Source: an uncultured Oscillospiraceae bacterium | GTDB taxonomy: Bacteria > Bacillota > Clostridia > Oscillospirales > Oscillospiraceae | Direction: 5' to 3' | NCBI GenBank assembly: GCA_944382965.1 | Contig: CALWOA010000003.1 | Location: forward strand, 62,001 to 126,000 | DNA: 64,000 nt | Part shown: piece after piece, positions 33,034-41,010 of the stretch | How the letters are laid out: every line of letters starts with the position of its first letter | Position numbering within the stretch: position 1 is the first letter of the stretch | Program-made: the position numbers and the translations under genes | Notes under the pieces: model-generated | Told to the model about the DNA's origin: nothing | Seen by the model: only the letters and a program-made list of their open reading frames with translations | The model's database searches: none

Positions 33034-34068
33034 ATGCAAACCTTACTGCTTTCCGCCGATCAGCCCCAGACGGCTGCCATAGCGGCGGAACTGATTCAAA
33101 AAGGGGAACTGGTGGCCATTCCCACGGAAACCGTCTACGGTCTGGGCGCCAACGGTCTGGACGAGGAGGCAGTGGCCAAGATTTTTCTTGCCAAGGGCCG
33201 TCCCCAGGATAACCCCTTGATTCTGCATATCTGCGGTGCTGAGCAGATCGAACTGTTCTGCCACCACATTCCCCAAAGCGCCTATGATCTGGCCCAGGCT
33301 TTCTGGCCCGGCCCGCTGACCATTGTGCTGCCTGCCCGGGATGTTGTTCCCCGGCGTACCACCGGCGGACTGGATACAGTAGCGGTGCGCTGCCCGGACA
33401 ACGCCGTCACCCGGGAAATCATCCGCCTGTCCGGGGTTCCCATTGCGGCTCCCTCCGCCAACATTTCCGGCAAACCCTCCACCACCACCGCAGAGCATGT
33501 GCTCCACGACCACGACGGCAAAATCGCCGCCATTGTGGACGGCGGGCCCTGCCGGGTGGGAGTGGAATCCACCATTGTGGATCTGACCGAGGAGCGGCCC
33601 CGGCTGCTGCGTCCCGGCGGCATCGGCCCGGAGCAGCTGCTGGAAGTTCTGGGAGATCTGGTTATTGACAAAGCCGTCACTGCTCAGATTGACAAAGATA
33701 CCGTGGTGAAAGCCCCCGGCATGAAATACCGCCACTATGCTCCCGTGGAGCCGGTGGTCATTGTCTCCGGCAGCCGGGAAAAGGCCGCCGCTTATATTCA
33801 CCGCCACTTCACCCCGGGAGACCGGGTGCTGTGCTTTGAAGAAGAGCTGCCCCTGTATGAAGGCTGCAATCCCCTGTCCTACGGTCAGGAAGCGGATGTG
33901 AACACCCTTTCCGCCGGACTGTTTGCCGCCCTGCGGGAATTGGATGACCCCAAAATTCACCAGGTCTATGCCCGGTGCCCGGTAGGCGGGGGCGTAGCCT
34001 ACGCCGTGCAGAACCGGCTGCGCAAGGCCGCCGCCTTCCACATTGTGGACGCGGAGGAAGAAGCATGA
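33034..34068 (+). CDS. tsaC: L-threonylcarbamoyladenylate synthase (Sua5 type)
   Basis: 344 residues: a YrdC domain (about 8-200; PTETVYGLGANGL, KIFLAKGRPQDNPLILHI, AVRCPDN, PSANISGKPSTTTAEHV) joined to the C-terminal Sua5 domain, so the long Sua5 form rather than short TsaC. It makes the threonylcarbamoyl-AMP used for t6A on tRNA. Start ATG 33034 follows GGAGG. Its stop overlaps the coaE start by four bases (ATGA), so it leads a three-gene operon. The t6A-modifying tcdA lies at 15.6 kb. Confidence 0.95.
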   Translation: MQTLLLSADQPQTAAIAAELIQKGELVAIPTETVYGLGANGLDEEAVAKIFLAKGRPQDNPLILHICGAEQIELFCHHIPQSAYDLAQAFWPGPLTIVLPARDVVPRRTTGGLDTVAVRCPDNAVTREIIRLSGVPIAAPSANISGKPSTTTAEHVLHDHDGKIAAIVDGGPCRVGVESTIVDLTEERPRLLRPGGIGPEQLLEVLGDLVIDKAVTAQIDKDTVVKAPGMKYRHYAPVEPVVIVSGSREKAAAYIHRHFTPGDRVLCFEEELPLYEGCNPLSYGQEADVNTLSAGLFAALRELDDPKIHQVYARCPVGGGVAYAVQNRLRKAAAFHIVDAEEEA

Positions 34069-34676
34069 TTTTGGGCATCACCGGCGGCACCGGCTGCGGA
34101 AAAACCACCCTGCTGGGGCTTATTGCAAAGCAAGGCGGGATTGTGCTGGACTGCGACGCCATTTACCATCAGCTTCTTTCCACCGATGCCCAGCTCCTGG
34201 CCCAGATTGAGACTCGGTTCCCGGGCACTGTGGAAAATGGGATTTTGCAGCGGAAAAAGCTGGGAAACCTGGTCTTTTCTGACCCCGGCGCTCTGAAGGA
34301 TCTGAATAAAATCACCCACAGCGCCGTGGTTTTCCAGGTGCACCGCAGTCTGACCCCAAAACCCGCCCTGGCTGCCATTGACGCCATTGCCCTGTTTGAA
34401 AGCGGGTTGGATCAGCTGTGCGACATTACCGTAGCCGTCACCGCCCCCACGGAAGACCGGGTGCGGCGGCTCATGGCCCGGGATGGCATCAGCGAAGACT
34501 ATGCCCGCCGCCGCATTGCCGCCCAGCCGGAAGAAAGCTGGTTCCGGGAAAAATGCGGCTATGTTCTGAACAACGACGGAAGTCCGGCACAGTTCCGTGA
34601 CAAATGCCTTGCTTTTTTACAGCAACTCGGTATAATAGGAGAAGAAATCATACCCAAAGGAGAGATTGATTTATGA
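34065..34676 (+). CDS. coaE: Dephospho-CoA kinase
   Basis: 203 residues. The P-loop is GGTGCGKTT, followed by LDCDAIYHQLL with the catalytic Asp and later AIALFESGL and VTAPTEDRVRRLMARDG. It adds the 3'-phosphate in the last step of coenzyme A synthesis. ATG 34065 overlaps the tsaC stop, and its own stop overlaps the next start, both as ATGA, giving tight translational coupling in tsaC-coaE-aminopeptidase. Length is normal for the family. Confidence 0.94.
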   Translation: MILGITGGTGCGKTTLLGLIAKQGGIVLDCDAIYHQLLSTDAQLLAQIETRFPGTVENGILQRKKLGNLVFSDPGALKDLNKITHSAVVFQVHRSLTPKPALAAIDAIALFESGLDQLCDITVAVTAPTEDRVRRLMARDGISEDYARRRIAAQPEESWFREKCGYVLNNDGSPAQFRDKCLAFLQQLGIIGEEIIPKGEIDL

Positions 34677-36058
34677 CGACTGAAGAACTCCGGGAATCTC
34701 TGCTGATGAAGCCCAAGAACGGCCTGCGTCAGCTGAATCCTCAGCAGCGTGAAGAAATGGAAACCTACTGCAAAGGCTACATGGCCTTTATCGATGCCTG
34801 CAAGACCGAGCGGGAAGCAACCGCCTGGGCTGTGCGGGAAGCAGAAAAGCGGGGCTACCGCCCCTTTGTCCCTGGCATGGATGTCAAGCCCGGCGACAAG
34901 ATCTACTACAACAACCGGGATAAGTCCATCGCCCTGGCGGTGATCGGCTCCGAGTCTCTGGCAAAGGGCATCAACATCTGCGCCGCCCATGTGGACTCCC
35001 CCCGGATGGACATTAAGCCCAATCCTCTGTACGAGGACGGCGAAATCGCCTACTTCAAGACCCACTACTACGGCGGCATCAAGAAGTACCAGTGGCCCAC
35101 CATCCCCCTGGCCCTCCACGGTGTGGTGTACCGCAAGGACGGCAGCGTCATTACCATCACCATCGGCGAAGATGACAATGATCCCGTGCTGATGGTCACG
35201 GACCTGCTGATTCACCTGGCCGGCGATCAGATGCAGAAGACTCTGGCCAAGGGCATCGAAGGCGAGCAGCTGAACGTACTGCTGGGTACCGAGCCTCTGG
35301 AAGGCGAAGGCGCCGACCTGGTGAAGCTGAACATCATGAAGCTGCTCAACGAGAAGTACGGCCTGATCGAGTCCGACTTCCTGTCTGCCGAGTTGACCGT
35401 TGTCCCCGCCGGCCGCTGCCGGGAGGTTGGTCTGGACCGGAGCCTGCTGGGCGCCTACGGTCACGACGACCGGGTCTGCGCTTACGCCGAGCTGGACGCC
35501 CTGTTTGCCACCGAGAATCCTGCCAAGACTGCCGTTTGCATTCTGGCTGACAAGGAAGAGATCGGCTCCGTGGGCATCTCCGGTATGCAGAGCCAGTTCT
35601 TTGAGCACTTTGTGGGCGGCCTGTGCGATGCCCAGGGTGTGAAACTGGCTGACTGCTTTGCCAACTCCTTCTGCCTGTCTGCCGACGTGTCCAACGCCTT
35701 CGACCCCAACTTCCCCGAGGTCAGCGACAAGCGCAACAACTCCCAGCTCAACTACGGTGTTGCCATCTGCAAGTACACCGGTTCCCGGGGCAAGGGCGGC
35801 GCTTCCGATGCTTCCGCCGAAGCCATGGGCCATGTGCGTACTACGCTGAACAATGCCGGTGTCATCTGGCAGATTGCTACCCTGGGCAAGGTTGACCAGG
35901 GCGGCGGCGGTACTGTGGCCGCTTACATGGCCAACCGGAACATCGTCACCGTGGATGCCGGTGTTCCGGTGCTGAGCATGCACGCTCCCATTGAGCTGGT
36001 TTCCAAGCTGGACTGCTACGAAACCATGCTGGCCTGCAAGGCAATTTACAACGCCTGA
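34673..36058 (+). CDS. M18 family aminopeptidase (second paralog)
   Basis: 461 residues of the M18 metallopeptidase family. Metal and catalytic segments in order: CAAHVDSPRMDIKP, GAYGHDDRVCAYAEL, LADKEEIGSVG, SADVSNAFDPNFPE and LSMHAPIELVSK. It differs clearly from the paralog at 7.6-8.9 kb (longer N-terminal region and different linkers), so the pair probably have distinct peptide preferences; this is inferred. The ribosome site AAAGGAGAG lies inside the coaE end. Last gene of the tsaC-coaE operon. Confidence 0.93.
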   Translation: MTTEELRESLLMKPKNGLRQLNPQQREEMETYCKGYMAFIDACKTEREATAWAVREAEKRGYRPFVPGMDVKPGDKIYYNNRDKSIALAVIGSESLAKGINICAAHVDSPRMDIKPNPLYEDGEIAYFKTHYYGGIKKYQWPTIPLALHGVVYRKDGSVITITIGEDDNDPVLMVTDLLIHLAGDQMQKTLAKGIEGEQLNVLLGTEPLEGEGADLVKLNIMKLLNEKYGLIESDFLSAELTVVPAGRCREVGLDRSLLGAYGHDDRVCAYAELDALFATENPAKTAVCILADKEEIGSVGISGMQSQFFEHFVGGLCDAQGVKLADCFANSFCLSADVSNAFDPNFPEVSDKRNNSQLNYGVAICKYTGSRGKGGASDASAEAMGHVRTTLNNAGVIWQIATLGKVDQGGGGTVAAYMANRNIVTVDAGVPVLSMHAPIELVSKLDCYETMLACKAIYNA

Positions 36059-36069
36059 TAAAAACGCAC

Positions 36070-36115
36070 TTCGCGCGGCGCCGTCTCACTTTGGGACGAA
36101 CGCCGCGCGAATTTT
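36070..36115 (+). terminator. Terminator of the tsaC operon
   Basis: Stem TTCGCGCGGCG / CGCCGCGCGAA with a 20-base loop that itself can pair, followed by TTTTATG. Confidence 0.7.
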
Positions 36116-36125
36116 ATGTATGTTT

Positions 36126-36677
36126 TTACAATTCCGGACCGCCTCTGTAAACGCCCGGAACACCTTCCAGATTCTCCGGCAGCATACTCAGCTTTTTACC
36201 GGCCCGCACCGCCTGGAACAGCTCCCAGAGCACCCAAATATGGAACAGGAAATCCACCACCAGGTTTTCCACGGGGTTGTCCATCAGCAGCCAGGTAAAG
36301 CCCGCCAGAAAAAGCGTGTCCAGCAGGAACAGCACCAGTGCCGCCACCAGCCAGCCGTAGCGCTTCTTGCTCAGCAGCCAGCACAGCAGGAAGATTCCCA
36401 GAATCACCACACTAATTCCCAGTGCAGTCAGCGTGTAGGTTCCGGTGACGTCCCAGCTGCCGTTGGTGAAGGCATTGTCAATTCCCTTACCGAAGGCAGT
36501 CAGATAGTAAGGAAGGGATGCGGAAAACAGGAAGTAGGAGTTGAAATCCAGCAGCAGAAATGCAACATTGACCACTGTGAAGATCAGCACCAGCATCAGG
36601 CTGTACCTTCCGCCACGCATTTTGTTTTCCCAGTATTCCCGGGTACCTTTTTGGGGTTTGTCCGTTTTGTTTGCCAT
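36126..36677 (-). CDS. Small integral membrane protein, unknown function
   Basis: 183 residues from MANKTDKPQKGTREYWENKM. A short basic cytoplasmic N-terminus is followed by about four hydrophobic segments (RYSLMLVLIFTVVNVAFLLL; TALGISVVILGIFLLCWLL; YGWLVAALVLFLLDTLFLAG; VVDFLFHIWVLWELF). No catalytic motif is visible and I do not recognise a named family. Start ATG 36677 follows AGGAGAAA; the frame extends 21 codons upstream through the promoter. Convergent with the tsaC operon and divergent from queT. Confidence 0.8.
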   Translation of the reverse strand: MANKTDKPQKGTREYWENKMRGGRYSLMLVLIFTVVNVAFLLLDFNSYFLFSASLPYYLTAFGKGIDNAFTNGSWDVTGTYTLTALGISVVILGIFLLCWLLSKKRYGWLVAALVLFLLDTLFLAGFTWLLMDNPVENLVVDFLFHIWVLWELFQAVRAGKKLSMLPENLEGVPGVYRGGPEL

Positions 36678-36711
36678 AATGGTTTCTCCTCTCTTTTTTG
36701 TATCCATTGCT

Positions 36712-36740
36712 ACTATAGCAAAGGCCGTTCCGGATTGCAA
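36712..36740 (-). promoter_or_regulatory. SigA promoter of the membrane protein gene
   Basis: Minus strand TTGCAA (36740-36735), 17 bp, TATAGT (36717-36712). Confidence 0.65.
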
Positions 36741-36776
36741 TAACGTGTGAGCAAAAACTCCACATTTTCTCCCGTC

Positions 36777-36805
36777 TTGACATTTTCTCTTCCCCAGAGT
36801 ATAAT
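36777..36805 (+). promoter_or_regulatory. Consensus SigA promoter of queT
   Basis: TTGACA (36777-36782), exactly 17 bp, TATAAT (36800-36805): perfect consensus. Transcription would begin just before the preQ1 aptamer. Confidence 0.88.
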
Positions 36806-36821
36806 ATCTCCAATTTCATAG

Positions 36822-36860
36822 GACAGTTCGTGACCATCCTGTCGGTAAACAAAACTAGGG
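36822..36860 (+). ncRNA. preQ1-I riboswitch aptamer upstream of queT
   Basis: A compact aptamer with P1 stem GACAG / CTGTC (36822-36826, 36839-36843), a 12-nt loop, then an A-rich tail GGTAAACAAAACTAGGG. This is the arrangement of preQ1 class I riboswitches (short stem-loop plus tail forming an H-type pseudoknot; CC 36834-36835 can pair with GG 36858-36859). The gene downstream encodes the queuosine-precursor transporter, and a terminator follows at 36871. The class is identified by eye and by target, not by a covariance model. Confidence 0.85.
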
Positions 36861-36870
36861 AATTTCAGAT

Positions 36871-36894
36871 GGGCGCAGTGCGCTCATTTTTTTG
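36871..36894 (+). terminator. Expression platform terminator of the preQ1 riboswitch
   Basis: Short stem GGGCG / CGCTC (extendable through a G-T pair) followed by ATTTTTTT, 11 nt after the aptamer tail. Ligand binding would favour termination. Confidence 0.7.
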
Positions 36895-36939
36895 TTGTTC
36901 TGGTCACAGCTGCGCCATTTTTCAAAGGAGCAATGCCAA

Positions 36940-37449
36940 ATGACCAAACAAATTCGATTCCTGACCCAGGCTGCGATTATCGCCGCCCTGTACGCTGTAC
37001 TGACCCATATGCAGAACCTGCTGGTACCCGGCAGCACCACCTGGATGATCCAGATGCGCATGTCGGAAGCCCTGTGCGTGCTGGCCTTCTTCACCCCCGC
37101 CGCTATTCCCGGCCTGACCCTGGGCTGCCTGGTGTTCAACATCACCTACGCTGCCGCACTGCCGCTGGATTTTGTCATCGGTTCCGCCGCCACCTTGGCA
37201 ACAGCGGAAATCATGTGGCTGACCCGGAATGTAACCGTCAAGGGTTATCCCCTGCTGGGCATGCTGATGCCCGCCCTGAGCAATGCCATTTTCGTCGGCT
37301 GGGAGCTGTCGGTGTACATCGGCGGCGGCTTCTGGATCAATGCGCTGTATGTGGCCCTGGGCGAAGCGGCTGTGCTGCTGAGCTTGGGAAGCGTTCTGTA
37401 CTACGCTGTAAAAAAGCGCCACTTGGATGCGGCGCTGCTTCGTCTATAA
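36940..37449 (+). CDS. queT: QueT family queuosine-precursor transporter
   Basis: 169 residues, about five hydrophobic segments, with the QueT (COG4708) pattern TQAAIIAALYAVLTHM, QMRMSEALCVLAFFTPAAIPGLTLGCLVFN and SALSNAIFVGWELSVYIGGGFWINALYVALGEA. It is an S-component of an energy-coupling-factor importer thought to take up preQ0/preQ1; the ECF module is not in this window. ATG 36940 follows AAAGGAGC. The preQ1-I riboswitch in its leader supports the assignment. No queuosine biosynthesis genes are adjacent, consistent with salvage. Confidence 0.92.
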   Translation: MTKQIRFLTQAAIIAALYAVLTHMQNLLVPGSTTWMIQMRMSEALCVLAFFTPAAIPGLTLGCLVFNITYAAALPLDFVIGSAATLATAEIMWLTRNVTVKGYPLLGMLMPALSNAIFVGWELSVYIGGGFWINALYVALGEAAVLLSLGSVLYYAVKKRHLDAALLRL

Positions 37450-37459
37450 ACCTATTTTT

Positions 37460-37492
37460 CCGGGAACCCAAATGGGTTCCCGGCTTGTTTTT
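37460..37492 (+). terminator. Terminator of queT
   Basis: 10-bp stem CCGGGAACCC / GGGTTCCCGG, loop AAAT, then CTTGTTTTT. Confidence 0.9.
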
Positions 37493-37513
37493 ATGGACAA
37501 ACTATGGTATGAT
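37485..37513 (+). promoter_or_regulatory. Promoter of the DUF2156 gene, overlapping the queT terminator
   Basis: TTGTTT (37485-37490, part of the terminator T-run), 17 bp, TATGAT (37508-37513), about 22 bp before the start codon. Confidence 0.5.
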
Positions 37514-37535
37514 ACCTTGTTGAAGGAGTGAAATT

Positions 37536-38450
37536 ATGATCGATTTTAAACGATTGCAAGTAGACCAGAAACAACAATACGAATCCATTCTCTTCAGCGT
37601 TCCCAACCGGGGCTGTGAGTATTCCTTTGCCAACCTGATTCTCTGGGGCCACCAGAAGGTGGCTTTTGTCCATGGCTGCGCCGCCTTTTTCTCCCACTTC
37701 TACGGCCGCAGCGTCTACCCCTATCCCATCGGTAGCGGTGACCGTCGGGCGGTGATTTCCCTGATTATGGAAGACGCCCAGCAGCGGGGCATTCCCTGCC
37801 GGATTACCAACATGCTGCCGTCGGACTGGGAAGAACTGAACAGCTGGTTTCCCGACCGCTTCTTCCGCCGCACCGACCGGGACGGCTTTGACTACGTCTA
37901 CGCTGTAGATGACCTGGCAGATCTGCGGGGCCGGAAATTCCAGAAAAAGCGCAACCACTTCAACCGCTTCCGGGCAGAGCACCCGGACTATACCGTGGTT
38001 CCCCTGACCCCGGAGAATATCCCCCAGGCCCAGTGCATGGTGGAAGACTGGTACACCCACCGGGTACAGGAAGACCCTCACGGTGACTATATGCTGGAAA
38101 ATATCGCCATGTCCCGGGCCTTCCGGTGCTACTCCGGCCTGGAGATGGAGGGTCTGATGCTGATGGAGGGTGAAAAAATTCTGGCAGTCACCATGGGCTC
38201 CCGGATGGCTCCGGATACCTTTGATGTCCACTTTGAAAAGGCCCGGGAAGATGTGGACGGTGCCTACAACGCCATCAACTGCGAATTTGCCCGGTATCTG
38301 CGTCTGAAGCATCCGGAAGTAAAGTTCCTGGATCGGGAGGATGACATGGGCCTGGAAGGTCTTCGCAAGGCCAAGCTCTCCTACAATCCAAGCTTCATGG
38401 TAGAAAAATCCTGGGCTTACCTCCACGAGGAAATCGTCCATGATCGTTAA
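37536..38450 (+). CDS. DUF2156 protein (lysyl-phosphatidylglycerol synthase C-terminal-like)
   Basis: 304 residues with two GNAT-like halves as in the DUF2156 family. Visible markers: RNHFNRFRAEHPDYTVVPL, YSGLEMEGLMLMEGEKILAVTMGSRM, and near the end NAINCEFARYLRLKHPEVKFLDREDDMGLEGLRKAKLSYNPSFMVEK. The fold is shared with MprF and Fem aminoacyl transferases, but there is no membrane part here, so the acceptor is unknown. Start ATG 37536 follows GAAGGAG. It overlaps the following GNAT gene by 11 bp. Confidence 0.85.
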   Translation: MIDFKRLQVDQKQQYESILFSVPNRGCEYSFANLILWGHQKVAFVHGCAAFFSHFYGRSVYPYPIGSGDRRAVISLIMEDAQQRGIPCRITNMLPSDWEELNSWFPDRFFRRTDRDGFDYVYAVDDLADLRGRKFQKKRNHFNRFRAEHPDYTVVPLTPENIPQAQCMVEDWYTHRVQEDPHGDYMLENIAMSRAFRCYSGLEMEGLMLMEGEKILAVTMGSRMAPDTFDVHFEKAREDVDGAYNAINCEFARYLRLKHPEVKFLDREDDMGLEGLRKAKLSYNPSFMVEKSWAYLHEEIVHDR

Positions 38451-39174
38451 GCAGCTCAAGGACCTTTGGCAGCTGGCCTTTGCCGATTCTCCCCAGGCTA
38501 TCAACGCCTTCTTTTCCACCGCTTACAGCCCGGCACGGTGCCAGGTCCTGATGGAGGACGACCGGGTCGTGGCAGCGCTTCACTGGCTGGACACCCAGTA
38601 CCGGGGGCAGAAGCTTGCCTACCTCTACGCCGTTGCCACCCATCCGGATTTCCGCCGCCGGGGACTGTGCCGCACCCTGATGAACCACACCGAAAAACTG
38701 CTCAAAGCCCAGGGGTATGCAGGTGCTCTGCTGTCCCCTGCCAGCGATGGTCTGCGAAAAATGTATGGCAGCATGGGCTACCGGGATTGCTGTTACTGCG
38801 CTAAATTGTCTGTTCCCGCCGCTGCCGAGCCTGCAGTACTGCGCCCGGTGGGCATAGACGAATACACCCGCCTTCGGCGGCAGTATCTGCCGGAAGACGG
38901 GGTTATCCAGGAAGGGGAAAATTTAACGTATCTTGCAAGCTTTGCCAAATTCTACGCAGGGGACGACTTTCTGCTGGCCGCTTCCGTGGAAGGAGCCGCC
39001 TTGCAAGGTGTGGAGCTTTTGGGAAATACCCAGGCTGCCGGCGGAATTACCGCCGCCCTGGGCTGCACCGAAGGAACCTTCCGCACTCCGGGAAATGAGA
39101 CCATGCTGGCCATGTTCCTGCCCCTGAACCCTTCGGCCCAGGCGCCGGGGTATCTGGGTTTTCCCTTCGATTAA
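38440..39174 (+). CDS. GNAT family acetyltransferase, two-domain
   Basis: 244 residues. The N-terminal half is a GNAT domain with LAYLYAVATHPDFRRRGLCRTLMNHTEKLLKAQGY (acetyl-CoA loop R-x2-G-x-C) and GLRKMYGSMGYRDC; the C-terminal half resembles the second domain of Eis-like acetyltransferases. The substrate is unknown. The start overlaps the end of the DUF2156 gene, so the two are translationally coupled and probably act together. Its stop overlaps the convergent TraX-like gene by four bases. Confidence 0.82.
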   Translation: MIVKQLKDLWQLAFADSPQAINAFFSTAYSPARCQVLMEDDRVVAALHWLDTQYRGQKLAYLYAVATHPDFRRRGLCRTLMNHTEKLLKAQGYAGALLSPASDGLRKMYGSMGYRDCCYCAKLSVPAAAEPAVLRPVGIDEYTRLRRQYLPEDGVIQEGENLTYLASFAKFYAGDDFLLAASVEGAALQGVELLGNTQAAGGITAALGCTEGTFRTPGNETMLAMFLPLNPSAQAPGYLGFPFD

Positions 39175-39869
39175 GCATACAGCGCCAATCCCAGCAGATA
39201 AATCACCACCAGATGGGCCGGATAATACAGATAGAATACCATACCCATGGCATGTTTGCCCCGCTGACCGTTGTACGCCATCATCAGCGGCACCGCCGCC
39301 AGGGCAAACCATTGGGCCCACCCATAGGCAAATCCCAGCAAACCAAGTCCCAGGGCGAACATTCCCAGTTTCTTCCATTTACTTTGCGGGAAATACACCA
39401 GCGCCGGTAGCAGTACGCCCCAGATGCCGTAATCCACGGCAAAATCCGTACCCGGGAGCAAATCCGGCAGTATTTCACAGACAAACACCGCCAATGCCAG
39501 TGCCGCTGCGCCTATCCCCCATTTTTTCCGCTTTTGGGCATAATCCAGAGCATAAATGAAACCGATTCCCATGCTGAAGGTCACCAGAATGCACTGATAC
39601 AGTGACCCCATGGCAAAAAAATACACCGCCTGGCACACCGCCGCCAGCATCAGCACCCGCAAAAGATACTTTTTCCGGTTACGGGTATAGCGGCAGCCTT
39701 CGGCGATCATGTAAGCATAAATCGGCAGCGCCAGCCGCCCGATGATGCGCAGAATCAGCATCTGGGGCAGCAGGTACACCCCAATGTGATCCAATGTCAT
39801 AGCCGCCATGGCGATGAGTTTCAGCTGATTTCCGGTCAGGCCGGTTCTTTCTTTCAGGGCAATTCCCAT
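39171..39869 (-). CDS. TraX family membrane protein
   Basis: 232 residues, about eight hydrophobic segments, with the TraX-family opening TGNQLKLIAMAAMTLDHIGVYLLP, IIGRLALPIYAYMIAEGCRYTRNRKKYLLR and the ending GMVFYLYYPAHLVVIYLLG. TraX was named for F-pilin acetylation, but chromosomal clostridial members are general multi-pass acyltransferase-like proteins with unknown targets. No conjugation genes are nearby. Start ATG 39869 is at a position with a GGGGGGCTATCC-type purine-rich leader. Convergent with the GNAT gene. Confidence 0.85.
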   Translation of the reverse strand: MGIALKERTGLTGNQLKLIAMAAMTLDHIGVYLLPQMLILRIIGRLALPIYAYMIAEGCRYTRNRKKYLLRVLMLAAVCQAVYFFAMGSLYQCILVTFSMGIGFIYALDYAQKRKKWGIGAAALALAVFVCEILPDLLPGTDFAVDYGIWGVLLPALVYFPQSKWKKLGMFALGLGLLGFAYGWAQWFALAAVPLMMAYNGQRGKHAMGMVFYLYYPAHLVVIYLLGLALYA

Positions 39870-39965
39870 GGATAGCCCCCCTTTCCGGGCTATCTTAGCA
39901 TCCCGGCGGCAGACTTGTCAACGTCGGGGCGGCGAAATTCCGTTTCAGAATTGTGAGGCTTCTTT

Positions 39966-40475
39966 ATGAAGACGCTTTATCTCATTGGCGGCACCATGGG
40001 TGTGGGAAAAACCACCGTGTGCCGGGAACTGAAAAATCAATTGCCGGGCAGCGTCTTTTTAGACGGCGACTGGTGCTGGGACATGAATCCTTTTGTTGTC
40101 ACCGAAGAGACCAAAGCCATGGTCTTGGACAATATTACGACCCTGCTGGGAAATTTTCTCCGGTGTTCTGCTTACGACCATGTGATTTTTTGCTGGGTGA
40201 TGCACCAGCAGGCCATTCTGGATGAAATTCTGGGCAGACTGGACCTGACCGATGTGACGGTGGTTCCGGTATCCCTGGTATGTACCCGGGAGGTGCTGCT
40301 AAAGCGGCTGAATCAGGATGTGTCCGTCGGGCTGCGGCAGCCGGATATTTTGCTGAGAAGTCCCCAGCGGCTTTCCCTGTATGATGCCCTGGACACGATA
40401 AAAATCGACACCTCCTGCGCCACCGTTCCCGAAATCGTCCAGACCATTCTCCGACTTACCAAAAATGGAACATAA
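39966..40475 (+). CDS. P-loop nucleotide kinase-like protein
   Basis: 169 residues. The P-loop GGTMGVGKTT opens the protein, followed by VFLDGDWCWDMNPF (substrate-binding Asp-Gly-Asp), and a lid-like region with LVCTREVLLKRL. The pattern fits the small AAA_33/zeta-toxin/chloramphenicol-phosphotransferase group of kinases. No antitoxin gene is adjacent and the substrate is unknown. Start ATG 39966 follows GTGAGG. Base composition is slightly lower in GC than the neighbours. Single-gene unit. Confidence 0.78.
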   Translation: MKTLYLIGGTMGVGKTTVCRELKNQLPGSVFLDGDWCWDMNPFVVTEETKAMVLDNITTLLGNFLRCSAYDHVIFCWVMHQQAILDEILGRLDLTDVTVVPVSLVCTREVLLKRLNQDVSVGLRQPDILLRSPQRLSLYDALDTIKIDTSCATVPEIVQTILRLTKNGT

Positions 40476-40525
40476 AAAAGAAATAACCCTTGGCTGTCTT
40501 CCCAATCGAATCAGCCAAGGGTTAT
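40474..40525 (-). terminator. Hairpin terminator read from the minus strand
   Basis: 14-bp stem ATAACCCTTGGCTG / CAGCCAAGGGTTAT. The T-rich tract (TTTCTTTTTT) follows only on the minus strand, so it best terminates a minus-strand transcript, though it could also back up the plus-strand kinase gene. Confidence 0.75.
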
Positions 40526-40717
40526 CTCTGTTCACTCTTGATATCTAACATCCTTGATTAACCTCTCTTTCTGCAGGATCAGACACGGCTTCTGCTGACA
40601 AAAATTGAATCCCTTCCAATAATATTGCGGTTGAGGAAACGGAAGCGGTGCCTGTCAGATTCCAAAGCGGCTGCTCCGGAACCAAGGATTACCAATCCAA
40701 TTGGTCATTCCTTTTAT
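40478..40717 (-). ncRNA. Candidate rod-shaped small RNA upstream of purE (6S-like?)
   Basis: Between a minus-strand promoter and a minus-strand terminator there is no protein frame, but nested pairing. ATCCTTGGTT (40689-40680) pairs with AATCAAGGAT (40559-40550), 10 pairs including one G-U that is a mismatch if read from the plus strand. Inside are GCTTT/GAAGC (40668-40664, 40592-40588), CTGACA/TGTCAG (40658-40653, 40600-40595) and CTTCC/GGAAG. The resulting irregular rod of about 140 nt resembles 6S RNA in shape. SRP and tmRNA signatures are absent. Identity unproven. Confidence 0.4.
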
Positions 40718-40723
40718 GCCTTA

Positions 40724-40751
40724 ACTATACCACGTCCTACCAAAAACGCAA
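40724..40751 (-). promoter_or_regulatory. Promoter of the candidate small RNA
   Basis: Minus strand TTGCGT (40751-40746), 16 bp, TATAGT (40729-40724). Confidence 0.45.
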
Positions 40752-40973
40752 GATGGAATTGTGTACAAACTGTCCAGTTTTCTTCCATACAAAACGCAGA
40801 AATTGGGCGCAATGCCGTTTTTTCTGTTGACCAGTGGCGAAAAGGATGATAGTATGAATATATTGGGGTGGTTTTCTTTCCGGCTGCCTGCCGGATGGAA
40901 AAGCTACGCGGAATTTTGGCAACATACACATGCCGCCCCGGCAAAAATCCGACAGAAATTGGCTTTCTGCGAC

Positions 40974-41002
40974 TTGACGTGTTTTTTGCCCCATGGTATA
41001 AT
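40974..41002 (+). promoter_or_regulatory. SigA promoter of the purine operon
   Basis: TTGACG (40974-40979), 17 bp, TATAAT (40997-41002), just upstream of the riboswitch. Confidence 0.85.
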
Positions 41003-41010
41003 GTGGATGT

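Noticed and set aside
39171-39869. Conjugation locus suggested by the TraX match
   Set aside because: No relaxase, coupling protein or type IV secretion genes nearby; chromosomal TraX-family proteins are common in clostridia.
39966-40475. Zeta-like toxin of a toxin-antitoxin pair
   Set aside because: No small antitoxin gene is adjacent and the protein is a generic P-loop kinase; a plain nucleotide kinase is the safer call.
40478-40717. SRP RNA or tmRNA as identity of the small RNA candidate
   Set aside because: GGAGCAGCC resembles part of the SRP tetraloop region, but the GGAA tetraloop and partner strand are absent; there is no tRNA-like end or tag ORF for tmRNA.
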